Shown in pieces: positions 18,540 to 27,020 of a stretch of 64,000 nt of DNA. The notes beneath the pieces were generated by a model. That model worked only from the letters and a program-made list of their open reading frames with translations. It did no database searches and had not been told where the DNA came from. The DNA comes from Pseudomonadota bacterium. Its GTDB lineage: Bacteria; Pseudomonadota; Alphaproteobacteria; Rhizobiales; Phreatobacteraceae. The position numbers and the translations under genes were made by a program. Location: positions 19,871 through 83,870 of the forward strand of contig JAEZGJ010000080.1 in the NCBI GenBank assembly GCA_023416965.1. Direction: 5' to 3'. How positions within the stretch are numbered: position 1 is the first letter of the stretch; each line of letters begins with the position of its first letter.

Positions 18540-19628
18540 TCACCTGAGCTTGCCGCGGGCGGCGACGGGCAGGATACCGACGATCTCCTCGCCGCGCACC
18601 ATCACCACCTCGTCGACCATGTTCACCACCACGCAGACGTGGTTCGGCACGATCCGCACGATGTCGCCGACCTTCGGCCGCTCGTTGCATTTCGACAGGT
18701 CGAGGAAGCCGTGCTCCTCGGCGAACTTGGCGATCCGCGCTTCCGGATGTTCGAGGATCAGGCCGTAGCCGTCGAGCCCGCCGCCGGGGTCGGCGGTGAG
18801 CGTCTTGGAGCCAGCGTCGAGAATGCCGCGGTCGGCGCCGGCGCGGCTCACCACGGTCGAGTAGACGGTCAGCGCGCAGTCGTCGAGCGTGGCGACGCCC
18901 GCCTCCACCTGCATGCGGTCGTTGTAGATGTAGGTGCCGGGACGGTGTTCGGTCGCGCCCTTCAGCTTGCCGATGTTCTTCATGTTCGGGGAGCCGCCGG
19001 TGGAGATGATCTCCGCCTCGAGGCCTTCGAGCCCGATGCCGGCGAGCGCCGTGTCGAGGAATTTCTGCGCCTCCGGCCAGCCGTCCTCGGTCGGGTACAT
19101 CATGAAGCCCTTGAAGGCGAGGCCGGGCGAGGCGGCGATCAGCTTGGCGAGCTCGATGGCCTCGCCCGGCGTCTCGACCCCGGCGCGCTTGCGGCCCGTG
19201 TCGCATTCGATGACGACGCCCAGCGGCCGTCCGGCGATGGCCGCGGCCTTCGGAAGGCCGCCGATGACGGTGGCGTTGTCGGCGGCGACCGTGACGGTGG
19301 TCGATTCGAGGAGCCTGCCGAGCCGGTTCATCTTCTCCTCGCCGAGGAGATTGTAGCTGATGAGGATGTCGTCGAGCCCGGCGGCGGCCATCACCTCCGC
19401 CTCGCCGATCTTCTGGCAGGTGATGCCCTTCGCGCCGGCCGCGACCTGCATCTTCGCGAGTTCGGGGCTCTTGTGGGTCTTGATGTGCGGCCGGTTGGCG
19501 AGGCCGGCGGCGTCGCACTGGGCCTGGATACGGGCGATGTTGGCCTCCACCCGGTCCATGTCGATGACGACGGCGGGGGTGCCGTATTCGCGGGCGATGG
19601 TTTCGGCGAGCGGGGTGGCCATGGGCAT
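18540..19628 (-). CDS. D-threonine aldolase / D-serine dehydratase-like PLP enzyme (alanine racemase fold)
   Basis: Fold-type III PLP protein of 362 residues. RPHIKTHKSPELA carries the cofactor lysine (Lys50), and the C-terminal PNHVCVVVN motif (His330, Cys332) is the divalent-metal site shared by D-threonine aldolases and eukaryotic-type D-serine dehydratases. It lies 6 bp after livF inside the tryptophan/kynurenine operon, which is not the usual context. Possible roles are cleavage of a 3-hydroxy-D-amino acid or processing of a D-amino acid imported with tryptophan. An in-frame ATG at 19622 is an alternative start; neither has a strong ribosome-binding site. Confidence 0.82.
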   Translation of the reverse strand: MPMATPLAETIAREYGTPAVVIDMDRVEANIARIQAQCDAAGLANRPHIKTHKSPELAKMQVAAGAKGITCQKIGEAEVMAAAGLDDILISYNLLGEEKMNRLGRLLESTTVTVAADNATVIGGLPKAAAIAGRPLGVVIECDTGRKRAGVETPGEAIELAKLIAASPGLAFKGFMMYPTEDGWPEAQKFLDTALAGIGLEGLEAEIISTGGSPNMKNIGKLKGATEHRPGTYIYNDRMQVEAGVATLDDCALTVYSTVVSRAGADRGILDAGSKTLTADPGGGLDGYGLILEHPEARIAKFAEEHGFLDLSKCNERPKVGDIVRIVPNHVCVVVNMVDEVVMVRGEEIVGILPVAARGKLR

Positions 19629-19634
19629 GTCCGA

Positions 19635-20336
19635 TCAAACGTGCAGGTAGCGGTCCTTCAGGTCGGGACTGGCGAGGAAATCGCCGCTCGTCCCTTCCCA
19701 GACGATCCGGCCCTTCTCGAGGATCAGGTGCCGGTCCGCCAGTTTGACCAGAGCATCGACGTTCTTGTCGATGACCAGGATCGATTGGCCGTCCTGCTTG
19801 AGGCGGGCGAGACAGGCCCAGATCTCCGCCCGGATGACGGGGGCGAGCCCTTCCGTCGCCTCGTCGAGCACGAGGAGCTTCGGATTGGTCATCAGCGCCC
19901 GTCCGATGGCGAGCATCTGCTGCTCGCCGCCGGAAAGCTGGTTGCCCATGTTGCGGCGGCGCTCCTTCAGCCGCGGGAAGAACTCGTAGACCCGCTCCAG
20001 GGTCCAGGCCTGCTCGCGCTTTCCCCGGTTGGCGGCGGTGGCGACGAGGTTTTCCTCGACATCGAGATTGGGGAAGACCTGCCGGCCCTCGGGCACCAGG
20101 CCGAGGCCGGATTGGGCGACCCGGAATGGCGGCTGGCCGGCAAGGCCCACGCCCTCCACCTCGATGGCGCCGGCGGCCGGCTTCAGGAGGCCGAAGATCG
20201 ACTTGATCGTGGTGGTCTTGCCCATGCCGTTGCGGCCGAGCAGCGTCACCACCTCGCCGTTCGCCACCTGCAGCGAGACGCCGAACAGCACCTGTACGTC
20301 ACCGTAGCCGGCCTCGAGGTTGGAGACGCTCAGCAT
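19635..20336 (-). CDS. livF: Branched-chain-type ABC transporter ATP-binding protein LivF
   Basis: 233-residue ATPase of the hydrophobic amino acid uptake family: Walker A GRNGMGKT, signature LSGGEQQML, Walker B LLVLDEATEGLAP and the LivF-specific tail (VWEGTSGDFLASPDL). It completes the importer made by the genes from 24984 downward but is split from livG by the MarR gene and by a ~155-bp repeat. In this operon the importer probably takes up tryptophan, kynurenine or anthranilate rather than branched-chain amino acids; that is inferred from neighbours only. Confidence 0.9.
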   Translation of the reverse strand: MLSVSNLEAGYGDVQVLFGVSLQVANGEVVTLLGRNGMGKTTTIKSIFGLLKPAAGAIEVEGVGLAGQPPFRVAQSGLGLVPEGRQVFPNLDVEENLVATAANRGKREQAWTLERVYEFFPRLKERRRNMGNQLSGGEQQMLAIGRALMTNPKLLVLDEATEGLAPVIRAEIWACLARLKQDGQSILVIDKNVDALVKLADRHLILEKGRIVWEGTSGDFLASPDLKDRYLHV

Positions 20337-20362
20337 GGGAGGTTCCGGGCGTTTGAAGGAAT

Positions 20363-20520
20363 GGCCCCACCCGCACCCTCCCCTCGCAGGCGCGAGGAGA
20401 GGGGGACTTTGACCGCCCGTTTCACCCCGGGCGGCAGTGCCTGGCGCGGCGGTCGACAGCGAAGCGCGACGCGGAAGCCTCCCTCTCCTCGCGGAGCGAG
20501 GGGAGGGTGAGGGTGGGGCC
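20363..20520. repeat. ~155-bp palindrome-ended dispersed repeat, copy 1
   Basis: The element starts GGCCCCACCCGCACCCTCCCC and ends with the mirror GGGGAGGGTGAGGGTGGGGCC (overlap of the ends seen over 20 bases). Each end folds on itself (CCCCTCGC..GCGAGGAGAGGGG and CCTCTCCTCGC..GCGAGGGGAGGG). The centre carries GACTTTGACCGCCCG and GTGCCTGGCGCGGCGG, shared with other copies. It lies inside an operon between marR and livF. Confidence 0.75.
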
Positions 20521-20556
20521 TTGTTGCTCCCGCCCCGAGCGAAGCCGCGGACAGGG

Positions 20557-21075
20557 TCATGCCCCGCCTCCCTCGCGCGCCGCCGTGGCGCGGGCCACGG
20601 AGGCCTTGGTCTTGGCCAGGAGCCCCATCAGCACCTCGCGCTCGGTCGGGTCGATGTCGGCGAGGAGCTCGCGCACCCAGGCGCCGTGCTCGCGGGCCAT
20701 GCGGGCGAAGTCCTGATGGCCCTTCTCCGTCATGACGATGCGCTGGGCGCGCCCGTCCAGGGCATCGCGCCGCTTCTCGACATAGCCCTGTTCGGCGATG
20801 CGGGCGACGAGGCCGGTGACATTGCCGTTGGTCACCATCATGCGGCGGGAGATGTCGCCGAGCGTCATGCCCTCCGGCGACTTGTCGAGCTGGGCGAGGA
20901 GGTCGAAGCGCGGCAGGGTGATGTGGAAGCGCTCGGCGAGCCGGCGGCGGATCTCCCGCTCGATCATGGTCGTGCAGGTGAGGAGCCGCAGCCACAGGCG
21001 CAGTTCCGGCCGGCTGTCGCCGGCCTGGTGGGCGAGGCGCGTCTCCGCGTCGATGGCGAGGTCGGGCCCGCTCAT
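20557..21075 (-). CDS. MarR family transcriptional regulator, likely for the tryptophan/anthranilate island
   Basis: 172-residue winged-helix protein. The DNA-binding part spans about residues 55-125: LAQLDKSPEGMTLGDISRRMMVTNGNVTGLV with recognition helix, then wing GYVEKRRDALDGRAQRIVMTEKG. The N- and C-terminal helices form the dimer interface. Its ATG overlaps the livG stop (ATGA). It is the only regulator in the 7869-24984 island, so it is the natural candidate to bind the three AT-rich dyads at 10658, 10713 and 25106, possibly released by an aminobenzoyl-CoA or related ligand (MarR regulators such as BadR and HcaR sense aromatic acids or their CoA esters). Confidence 0.9.
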   Translation of the reverse strand: MSGPDLAIDAETRLAHQAGDSRPELRLWLRLLTCTTMIEREIRRRLAERFHITLPRFDLLAQLDKSPEGMTLGDISRRMMVTNGNVTGLVARIAEQGYVEKRRDALDGRAQRIVMTEKGHQDFARMAREHGAWVRELLADIDPTEREVLMGLLAKTKASVARATAAREGGGA

Positions 21076-21827
21076 GCGAACTCCTCCTCGCCGAGATAGG
21101 CCTCGCGCACGGCCGGGTCGGCGCGTACCTGCTCGGGGCTCCCTGAGGCGATGACGCGGCCATAGACCAGCACGGAGATGCGGTCTGCGAGGCGGAAGAC
21201 GGCATGCATGTCGTGCTCGACCAGCACCATGGGGTAGCGCCCCTTCAGCGCCATCAGCACCTCGACCATCCGCTCGGTCTCCTCGCGGCCCATGCCGGCC
21301 ATGGGCTCGTCGAGGAGGAGGAGCTTCGGCTCGGAGACCAGCGCCATGGCGATCTCGAGCTGGCGCTTCTCGCCGTGGCTAAGGCTCGCGGCGATGGTGC
21401 CGGCCCGGCCCGCGAGGCCGACCTGGCCGAGCGCTGCCATGGCCGTGTCGTTGAGCCGCCGCTCGGCGCTCGCGGAGCGGAAGAAGCGGAACGAGGAGCC
21501 GTCATGGGCCTGGGCGGCGGTCGCCACGTTCTCCAGCACGGAGAAGCCGGGCAGGACCTGGGTGATCTGGAACGAGCGGGTGAGGCCCTTGAGCGCCCGG
21601 GCATGGACGGGCAGGGCGGTGACGTCCTCGCCGGCGAAGGTGACGGTTCCGGAATCGAGCGCCACCTCGCCGGTGATCTCCGAGATCAGCGTCGTCTTGC
21701 CGGCGCCGTTCGGCCCGATGATGGCGTGGAGTTCGCCGGGCGCTATGTCCAGCGTCACGCCGTCGGTGACCTTGAGCGCGCCGTAGCTCTTGTGCAGGTT
21801 CGACAGGGAGAGAATGGGCGCTGTCAT
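21072..21827 (-). CDS. livG: Branched-chain-type ABC transporter ATP-binding protein LivG
   Basis: 251-residue ATPase with Walker A GPNGAGKT, the LivG-type signature LSHGEKRQLE, Walker B LLLLDEPMAGM and the C-terminal VREAYLGEEEF tail. It starts at 21827 with ATGA overlap to livM and ends in an ATGA overlap with marR, so I reject an upstream in-frame extension into livM. It pairs with LivF as the energy unit of the importer. Confidence 0.92.
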   Translation of the reverse strand: MTAPILSLSNLHKSYGALKVTDGVTLDIAPGELHAIIGPNGAGKTTLISEITGEVALDSGTVTFAGEDVTALPVHARALKGLTRSFQITQVLPGFSVLENVATAAQAHDGSSFRFFRSASAERRLNDTAMAALGQVGLAGRAGTIAASLSHGEKRQLEIAMALVSEPKLLLLDEPMAGMGREETERMVEVLMALKGRYPMVLVEHDMHAVFRLADRISVLVYGRVIASGSPEQVRADPAVREAYLGEEEFA

Positions 21828-22795
21828 CGGCGGCCTCCCCGCTCCAGCAGCTTGACGATCCCGCCGCGCGCGAAGATGGCGACGAGGATGACCATGGGCC
21901 CGAAGATCACCTTCCAGTGCTGTGTCAGCGCCGCCAGCCATTCTTCCACCAGCGTCACGCCGATGCCGCCGATGATGGGTCCGATCAGCGTGCCCATGCC
22001 GCCGAGCACCACCATGGCGATGAATTCGCCCGAGCGCTGCCAGGTCATGTAGGCCGGGGCGACGAACATGCCGAGATTGGCGAAGAGGGCGCCTGCCAGC
22101 GCGCAGACGGCGCCGGCGATGACATAGGCGGCGAGCCGGTAACGGAAGGGATCGAAGCCGAGCGCCCGCATGCGCCGCTCGTTCTCCTTGGCGCCGCGCA
22201 GCACCCGTCCGAAGCGCGAGCCGACGATGGCCTTGAGCAGGATGAAGCACAGCACCAGCGTGCCGAGCACGACGAAGTAGAAGGTCGTGTCGTTGGCGAG
22301 GATGCGGGTGCCGAAGACCTCGGAGCGGTGGAACATGCGCAGGCCGTCGTCACCGCCATAGGCCGACAGGCTGGTCGCGGTGAAATAGGCCATCTGCCCG
22401 AAGGCCAGCGTGATCATGATGAAATAGACGCCGCGGGTCTTCAGCGAGATGGCGCCGGTGACGAGCGCGAAGAGCGCCCCTGCGAGGATCGCGACAGGGA
22501 AGGCGATGGAGGCGTCGACGATGTCGTGGCTGAACAGGATCGCCACCGCATAGGCGCCGATGCCGAGGAAGGCGGCGTGGCCGAAGGAGACGAGCGCGCC
22601 GTAGCCGAGGATGAGGTCGAGCGACAGGGCGCCGATCGCCATGATCATGGCGCGGCTGACGAGGCCGAGGATGAAGCGCTCGCCCCAGACGAAGGGCACC
22701 AGCGCCAGCAGGGCGAAGACGAGCACGGGCAGCCAGATGCGCCGCCAGAGCGGCGGCGTTGCGGGCTGGGCGGCGGGGGAGGGGGGCTCGGCCAT
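21824..22795 (-). CDS. livM: Branched-chain-type ABC transporter permease LivM
   Basis: 323-residue permease with about eight to ten hydrophobic segments and the LivM signature LILGYGALVSFGHAAFLGIGAYAVAIL (seen in two parts). The coupling region AKENERRMRALGFDPFRYRL contacts the ATPases. It starts 2 bp after the livH stop. The charged, proline-rich first 20 residues are cytoplasmic. Confidence 0.92.
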   Translation of the reverse strand: MAEPPSPAAQPATPPLWRRIWLPVLVFALLALVPFVWGERFILGLVSRAMIMAIGALSLDLILGYGALVSFGHAAFLGIGAYAVAILFSHDIVDASIAFPVAILAGALFALVTGAISLKTRGVYFIMITLAFGQMAYFTATSLSAYGGDDGLRMFHRSEVFGTRILANDTTFYFVVLGTLVLCFILLKAIVGSRFGRVLRGAKENERRMRALGFDPFRYRLAAYVIAGAVCALAGALFANLGMFVAPAYMTWQRSGEFIAMVVLGGMGTLIGPIIGGIGVTLVEEWLAALTQHWKVIFGPMVILVAIFARGGIVKLLERGGRR

Positions 22796-22797
22796 GG

Positions 22798-23721
22798 TCA
22801 GCCCTTGGCCGGGAAGAGGCCGGTCGGCCGGAAGAACAGCACGGCGGCCATGAGGATGTAGATGGACATGGAGGCGATGGCCGGCCCGATGGTGCGCGCG
22901 TCGGACGGCGAGAGGCCGGAGAGGCGCAGAAGGTCGACCGAGAAGGAGCGCAGCAGCGTATCGACGAGGCCGACCAGCAGCGCGCCGACGAAGGCGCCGC
23001 GGATCGAGCCGATGCCGCCGATGACGATGACGACGAAGGCGAGGATGAGCAGGTTGTCGCCCATGCCCGGCTCCACCGAGAAGACCGGCGCCGCCATGCA
23101 GCCGGCAAAGCCCGCCAGCATGGCGCCGAAGCCGAAGACGATCATGAACAGGCGGCGGATGTCGACGCCGAGCGCCGAGACCATGGGCGCGTTGGTGGCG
23201 CCGGCCCGGATCAGCATGCCGACCCGCGTCTTGGCGACGACGAGGTAGAGCCCCAGCGCCACGGCGAGGCCCGAGCCGATGATGGCGAGGCGCCAGACCG
23301 GATAGAGCACCCCGTCGGCGATGCGGATGGTGCCCGACAGCGAGGGCGGGATCGGCACCTGGAGCGGCGCGGCGCCCCAGACGATCTTGACGCCCTCGTT
23401 GAGGAACAGGATGAGGCCGAAGGTCGCCAGCACCTGTTCGAGATGGTCGCGGTCGTAGAGATGGCGCATCACCGCCACCTCGAGGATCAGCCCGCAGGCG
23501 AGGGCGGTGATGAGGGCGAGCCCGATGCCGAGGAAGAAGCTGCCCGTCCAGGCGACGAACATGGCGGCCAGATAGGCGCCCAGCATGTACTGCACGCCAT
23601 GGGCGAGGTTGATGAAGTCCATCACGCCGAAGACCAGGGTGAGGCCTGCGGCGATGAGGAACAGCAGCACGCCGAGCTGCAGCCCGTTCAGTGTCTGGAT
23701 GATGAGGAGCGTGGAGGACAT
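22798..23721 (-). CDS. livH: Branched-chain-type ABC transporter permease LivH
   Basis: 307-residue permease. It starts with LLIIQTLNGLQLGVLLFLIA and contains the LivH signature FGVMDFINLAHGVQYMLGAY; the later GIGSIRGAFVGALLVGLVDT segment is also typical. The ribosome-binding site lies about 5 bases downstream of a strong inverted repeat (23738-23801) that separates this gene from the binding-protein gene. Confidence 0.92.
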   Translation of the reverse strand: MSSTLLIIQTLNGLQLGVLLFLIAAGLTLVFGVMDFINLAHGVQYMLGAYLAAMFVAWTGSFFLGIGLALITALACGLILEVAVMRHLYDRDHLEQVLATFGLILFLNEGVKIVWGAAPLQVPIPPSLSGTIRIADGVLYPVWRLAIIGSGLAVALGLYLVVAKTRVGMLIRAGATNAPMVSALGVDIRRLFMIVFGFGAMLAGFAGCMAAPVFSVEPGMGDNLLILAFVVIVIGGIGSIRGAFVGALLVGLVDTLLRSFSVDLLRLSGLSPSDARTIGPAIASMSIYILMAAVLFFRPTGLFPAKG

Positions 23722-23737
23722 GGGGGCTCGTCAGTCA

Positions 23738-23801
23738 GGCAGTCGGCAGTCGTTGGTCGGCAGTCGGACGTTCGACTGCCTACTGCCGAATGCCGACTGC
23801 C
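23738..23801. repeat. Large inverted repeat between binding-protein gene and livH
   Basis: Two 29-base arms (left starts GGCAGTCGGCAGTCG, right ends GCCGACTGCC) match at 24 of 29 positions around the 6-base loop GACGTT. The arms are built of repeated GGCAGTCG units. In the operon mRNA this hairpin starts 10 bases after the binding-protein stop and ends just before the livH ribosome-binding site, the position where REP-like hairpins protect upstream mRNA and damp downstream translation. Confidence 0.75.
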
Positions 23802-23811
23802 CGAGTTTCCC

Positions 23812-24984
23812 TCACCAGCGCATCTGGCACTGGGCGGCGTAGACGTCCGTGTAGTTCTCGAAGATGCGGTCCACGATCTCCGTCTGGAACTTGCCGTCCG
23901 GGCGCTTGGCGGCGCGCACGGTGTAGAAGTCCTGGATCGGGTAATGGTTGTTGGCGAAGCGGAAGCGGCCGCGCAGCGAGGTGAAGTCGGCCTTGCGCAG
24001 GGCGGCGCGCACCGCGGCACGGTCCGACAGGTTGCCGCCGGTGGCGACCACGGCGCTGTTGATCAGCATGGCCGCGTCATAGGCCTGCATGGCGTAGGAG
24101 CCGGGGACCGAGCCGAAGGCCGCCTCGTAGTCCGCGACGAACTTCTTGTTCTGCGGATTGTCCATGTTCGGCGCCCAGGTCATGCCGGCGAGCATGCCGA
24201 TGGCGGCGTCCTGCTGGGCCGGCAGGGTCGACTCGTCGACGGTGAAGGCCGAGAGGAAGGGCACCCGCTGGGTGAGGCCGGCCTGGCCGTACTGGCGCAC
24301 GAGGTTCACCCCCATGCCGCCGGGCATGAAGGTGAAGAGGCCGTCGGCGCCGGAGGAGCCGATGCGGGCGAGCTCGGAGGAGAAGTCCAGCGTGTTCAGC
24401 GGGACATAGACCTCGTCGACGATCTCGCCGCGGAAATGCCGCTTGAACCCGGCCATGGCGTCGCGGCCGGCCTGGTAGTTCGGGGTGAGCAGGAACACCT
24501 TCTTCATGTTCTGCCGCTGCGCATAGGCGCCGAGCACCTCGTGCACCTGGTCGTTCTGGTACGAGGTGACGAAGAAGTTCTCGTGGCAGCCACGGCCGGC
24601 ATAGCTCGACGGCCCGGCATTGGCGCTGATCAGGAACGCGCGCGGCGAATTGACCACCGGCGCGTGGATCGCCTGCAGGATGTTGGAGAAGATCGGGCCG
24701 ACGACGAAGTCGACACGGTCGCGGTCGATGAGGGCCTGCACGCGCTGCACGGCGACGTCCGGCTTCAGCTCGTCGTCGACGACGATGACCTGGACCTCGC
24801 GGCCGCCCATCCTGCCGCCGAGCTGGCGGACGGCGAGCTGGAGGCCGTCGCGCGCCTGCTGACCGAGGACGGCAGCGGGGCCGGATAGCGTCTGAATCAC
24901 GCCGATGCGGATCGGCTCCTGGGCCTGGGCGGGACCGGCGAGCGTCGCCGCTCCCAGCGCCAGAGAGAGAAGGATGCGCTTCAT
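23812..24984 (-). CDS. ABC transporter substrate-binding protein, Leu/Ile/Val-binding family
   Basis: Periplasmic binding protein of 390 residues (type 1 fold). A lysine/arginine start, the hydrophobic core LLSLALGAATLAG and PAQA at residues 18-21 make a signal peptide cut after residue 21. The mature part begins EPIRIGVIQTLSGPAAVLGQ, the usual opening. GGGAGG lies upstream of the ATG at 24984. It heads the minus operon that ends with the kynurenine genes, so its ligand is probably tryptophan, kynurenine or an aminobenzoate; this is inferred. Confidence 0.92.
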   Translation of the reverse strand: MKRILLSLALGAATLAGPAQAQEPIRIGVIQTLSGPAAVLGQQARDGLQLAVRQLGGRMGGREVQVIVVDDELKPDVAVQRVQALIDRDRVDFVVGPIFSNILQAIHAPVVNSPRAFLISANAGPSSYAGRGCHENFFVTSYQNDQVHEVLGAYAQRQNMKKVFLLTPNYQAGRDAMAGFKRHFRGEIVDEVYVPLNTLDFSSELARIGSSGADGLFTFMPGGMGVNLVRQYGQAGLTQRVPFLSAFTVDESTLPAQQDAAIGMLAGMTWAPNMDNPQNKKFVADYEAAFGSVPGSYAMQAYDAAMLINSAVVATGGNLSDRAAVRAALRKADFTSLRGRFRFANNHYPIQDFYTVRAAKRPDGKFQTEIVDRIFENYTDVYAAQCQMRW

Positions 24985-25105
24985 CGAAAACCTCCCACCC
25001 CGAGCCTTGCTCGGGTCGAAGACCGCTCCCGGGCTTGTCCGTGGTCGCGGCCAATGCGAAGGCATTATCGCCGTGGAATTTTCGCGAACAACCCCACCCG
25101 CTAAA

Positions 25106-25128
25106 AATATTTTAAGTGTAAAATAATT
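25106..25128. promoter_or_regulatory. AT-rich operator-like dyad, copy 3
   Basis: ATTTTAAGTGTAAAATAATT, aligned with copies 1 and 2 and identical to copy 1 at most positions, lies in the 159-bp divergent region between the importer operon (start 24984) and tag (start 25144). It ends 15 bases before the tag start codon and about 120 bases upstream of the binding-protein start. Confidence 0.6.
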
Positions 25129-25143
25129 CGGCAGGAGATCCGA

Positions 25144-25740
25144 ATGTTGCTCACCGATCATGCAGACGGCAAGCCGCGGTGCTGGTGGCCCGGCCATGAT
25201 CCGCTCTACGTCGCCTATCACGACACTGACTGGGGCGTGCCGGAGCGCGACGACCGCGCCCTGTTCGAGAAGCTGATCCTCGACGGCTTCCAGGCCGGGC
25301 TCTCCTGGATCACCATCCTGCGCAAGCGCGATCATTTCCGGAAGGTCTTCGACGGTTTCCGGCCCGACGTGGTGGCAAGCTACGGGCCGGAGAAGGTGGC
25401 GGCGCTGATGGAGGACCCCGGCATCATCCGCAACCGCGCCAAGATCGTCGGCACGGTGAAGGCGGCGGGAATCTATTGCGACATGATGGGCCGCGGCGAG
25501 GGCTTTTCCGACTACCTCTGGAACTATGTGGACGGGAGGCCGCTGCAGCCGAATTTCCGCGACCGCAGCCATGTGCCGACCGAGACGGAGGTGGCGCAGA
25601 AACTGTCGAAGGACCTCAAGGCCCGCGGCTTCTCCTTCGTCGGCCCCACCATCGTCTACGCCTTCATGCAGGCGGTCGGCATGACCAACGACCACATGGT
25701 CGGCTGCTTCCGCCATGAGGAGGTCAAGGCGCTGGGGTGA
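25144..25740 (+). CDS. tag: DNA-3-methyladenine glycosylase I
   Basis: Base-excision repair enzyme removing 3-methyladenine, 198 residues. It has the CWWPGHDPLYVAYHDTDWGVP opening, the LILDGFQAGLSWITILRKR region, and a zinc-snap: Cys13 and His near YHD, with the C-terminal His and Cys in NDHMVGCFRH. AGGAG precedes the ATG. It is transcribed away from the tryptophan-importer operon and shares its promoter region, including operator-like copy 3. Whether this gene is really controlled by the catabolic regulator is open. Confidence 0.94.
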   Translation: MLLTDHADGKPRCWWPGHDPLYVAYHDTDWGVPERDDRALFEKLILDGFQAGLSWITILRKRDHFRKVFDGFRPDVVASYGPEKVAALMEDPGIIRNRAKIVGTVKAAGIYCDMMGRGEGFSDYLWNYVDGRPLQPNFRDRSHVPTETEVAQKLSKDLKARGFSFVGPTIVYAFMQAVGMTNDHMVGCFRHEEVKALG

Positions 25741-25850
25741 GGGGGCGAGTCGCCCCTGCAGGGAGGAAGTGCGTCCTTCGAGGCTCGCCGCTGGACGATG
25801 CTGACGCATCGCCCGGAGCTCGCACCTCAGGATGAGGATGGCCCCCCGCC
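25741..25850. repeat. Dispersed intergenic repeat fragment, second family
   Basis: The gap between tag and the next convergent gene holds GCGTCCTTCGAGGCTCGC followed by CTCGCACCTCAGGATGAGG about 40 bases later. This pair of phrases is a familiar dispersed palindromic repeat in Hyphomicrobiales genomes (from general knowledge). A related scrap, CGCCCTTCGAG, lies near 7857. Confidence 0.45.
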
Positions 25851-26861
25851 TCACTCCCCCTGCGTGCAGATCCGCGCGATCTCGCCGACGCGGGCGCGCT
25901 CGGCCGTGCTCATCTGCCCCGACAGGGCCTGGCCCCAGAGGTTGTCGCGCTTCAGGCGGTCGGCCGTGCAGATGCAGGCGTCGCGGCAGAGGTCGGCCTC
26001 CTGGCCATTGCTGACGCAGGTGCGCATGCAGGCCTCCACGAAGGGGCGCGTCTGCGGGTCGGCCGCCGCCGGGCCGCGATGCACCGAGGCAGGGAAGAGC
26101 CAGATCCAGGCGGAGAGCAGCCCGATGAACAGCGGCTGGTGGACGAGATAGATGGGCAGGGAATGCCGCCCCATCGTCGCCAGCAGGGTGGTGACGCGGT
26201 CCCCGGCGCGGAAGGCGGCGAGACGCTCCTCCCCGACGAGGGCGAGCAGCGCCCGGGCCGCGACGATCCCCGCCAGCACGCAGCCGAACCAGGGGAACAG
26301 CGGCACGAAATCGCCGGATCGGATCGGCCGGTCGGAGAGCCCGAGCCAGAGCAGCAGGTCGGCGTCGAGCAGGGGATGGGCGACGAGGGCGGGCAGGGCG
26401 AAGGCGGTGATGGCGCCGCCGGCCACCGCCAGGCTCGGCAGCATCAGGAAGGGCAGGGCGAGCACGCTCGCCACCGCGATGTGGTGGAGGATGCCGAAGA
26501 AGACATAGGCGTCGGGCATGAAGAGATAGGTTCCCGCCGTCACCAGCGCGGCGGCCCCCGCCACCAGGGCGAGGCGCCTGAGATAGGCGGCCCGATTGAG
26601 GCCGTCGCGCGTCGCCAGCACCAGGCTTGCGCCAACCAGCGCCAGGAAGGAGCCGGCGATGAGATGGGCGAACCAGCGCCATCCCGCATGGGCGACGATA
26701 TCGGTGGCGATCAGCCGGAAGAAAGAGAGGTCCCAGGCGAAGTGGTAGACGAACATCGCCGCCAGGGCTCCGCCGCGGGCGAGGTCGACCAGTGCAATGC
26801 GCGGGCGGCGCGGTGCGGCTGCGGGGCGCGGCGGCAGGCTTGCCGTGTCGGCGGGGGTCAT
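25851..26861 (-). CDS. DUF1624 / heparan-alpha-glucosaminide N-acetyltransferase-like membrane protein with Cys-rich tail
   Basis: 336 residues. After a proline-rich cytoplasmic start, RIALVDLARGGALAAMFVYHFAWDL opens the acyltransferase-like membrane domain; about eight hydrophobic segments follow, ending GRHSLPIYLVHQPLFIGLL near residue 245. Beyond this domain is an extra segment of about 75 residues with six cysteines (ACMRTC, DLCRDACICTAD) that the basic family does not need. Relatives move acyl groups across the inner membrane onto sugars or other acceptors; the substrate here is unknown. The ATG at 26861 begins just before the conserved domain. Confidence 0.82.
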   Translation of the reverse strand: MTPADTASLPPRPAAAPRRPRIALVDLARGGALAAMFVYHFAWDLSFFRLIATDIVAHAGWRWFAHLIAGSFLALVGASLVLATRDGLNRAAYLRRLALVAGAAALVTAGTYLFMPDAYVFFGILHHIAVASVLALPFLMLPSLAVAGGAITAFALPALVAHPLLDADLLLWLGLSDRPIRSGDFVPLFPWFGCVLAGIVAARALLALVGEERLAAFRAGDRVTTLLATMGRHSLPIYLVHQPLFIGLLSAWIWLFPASVHRGPAAADPQTRPFVEACMRTCVSNGQEADLCRDACICTADRLKRDNLWGQALSGQMSTAERARVGEIARICTQGE

Positions 26862-27020
26862 GCGGCATCCTTCGGCGAGCGCCCGCGCCGACGCGCGAGC
26901 GGGGTGAGCCCGGGTTATCCGCTCCGCGTTCCCCCGTCCACCGGCGTGCCGCTTCCTCTCGCGCCACGCTGCTGCCAAGACCTGTCTTGCCGCGGCCCGG
27001 CGAAGCAGGCAGGAAGGGCC

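Noticed and set aside
24985..26967. N-terminal extension that would fuse the substrate-binding protein to upstream sequence
   Set aside because: A clear signal peptide and GGGAGG site place the start at 24984; the extension is the antisense of tag and neighbouring sequence.
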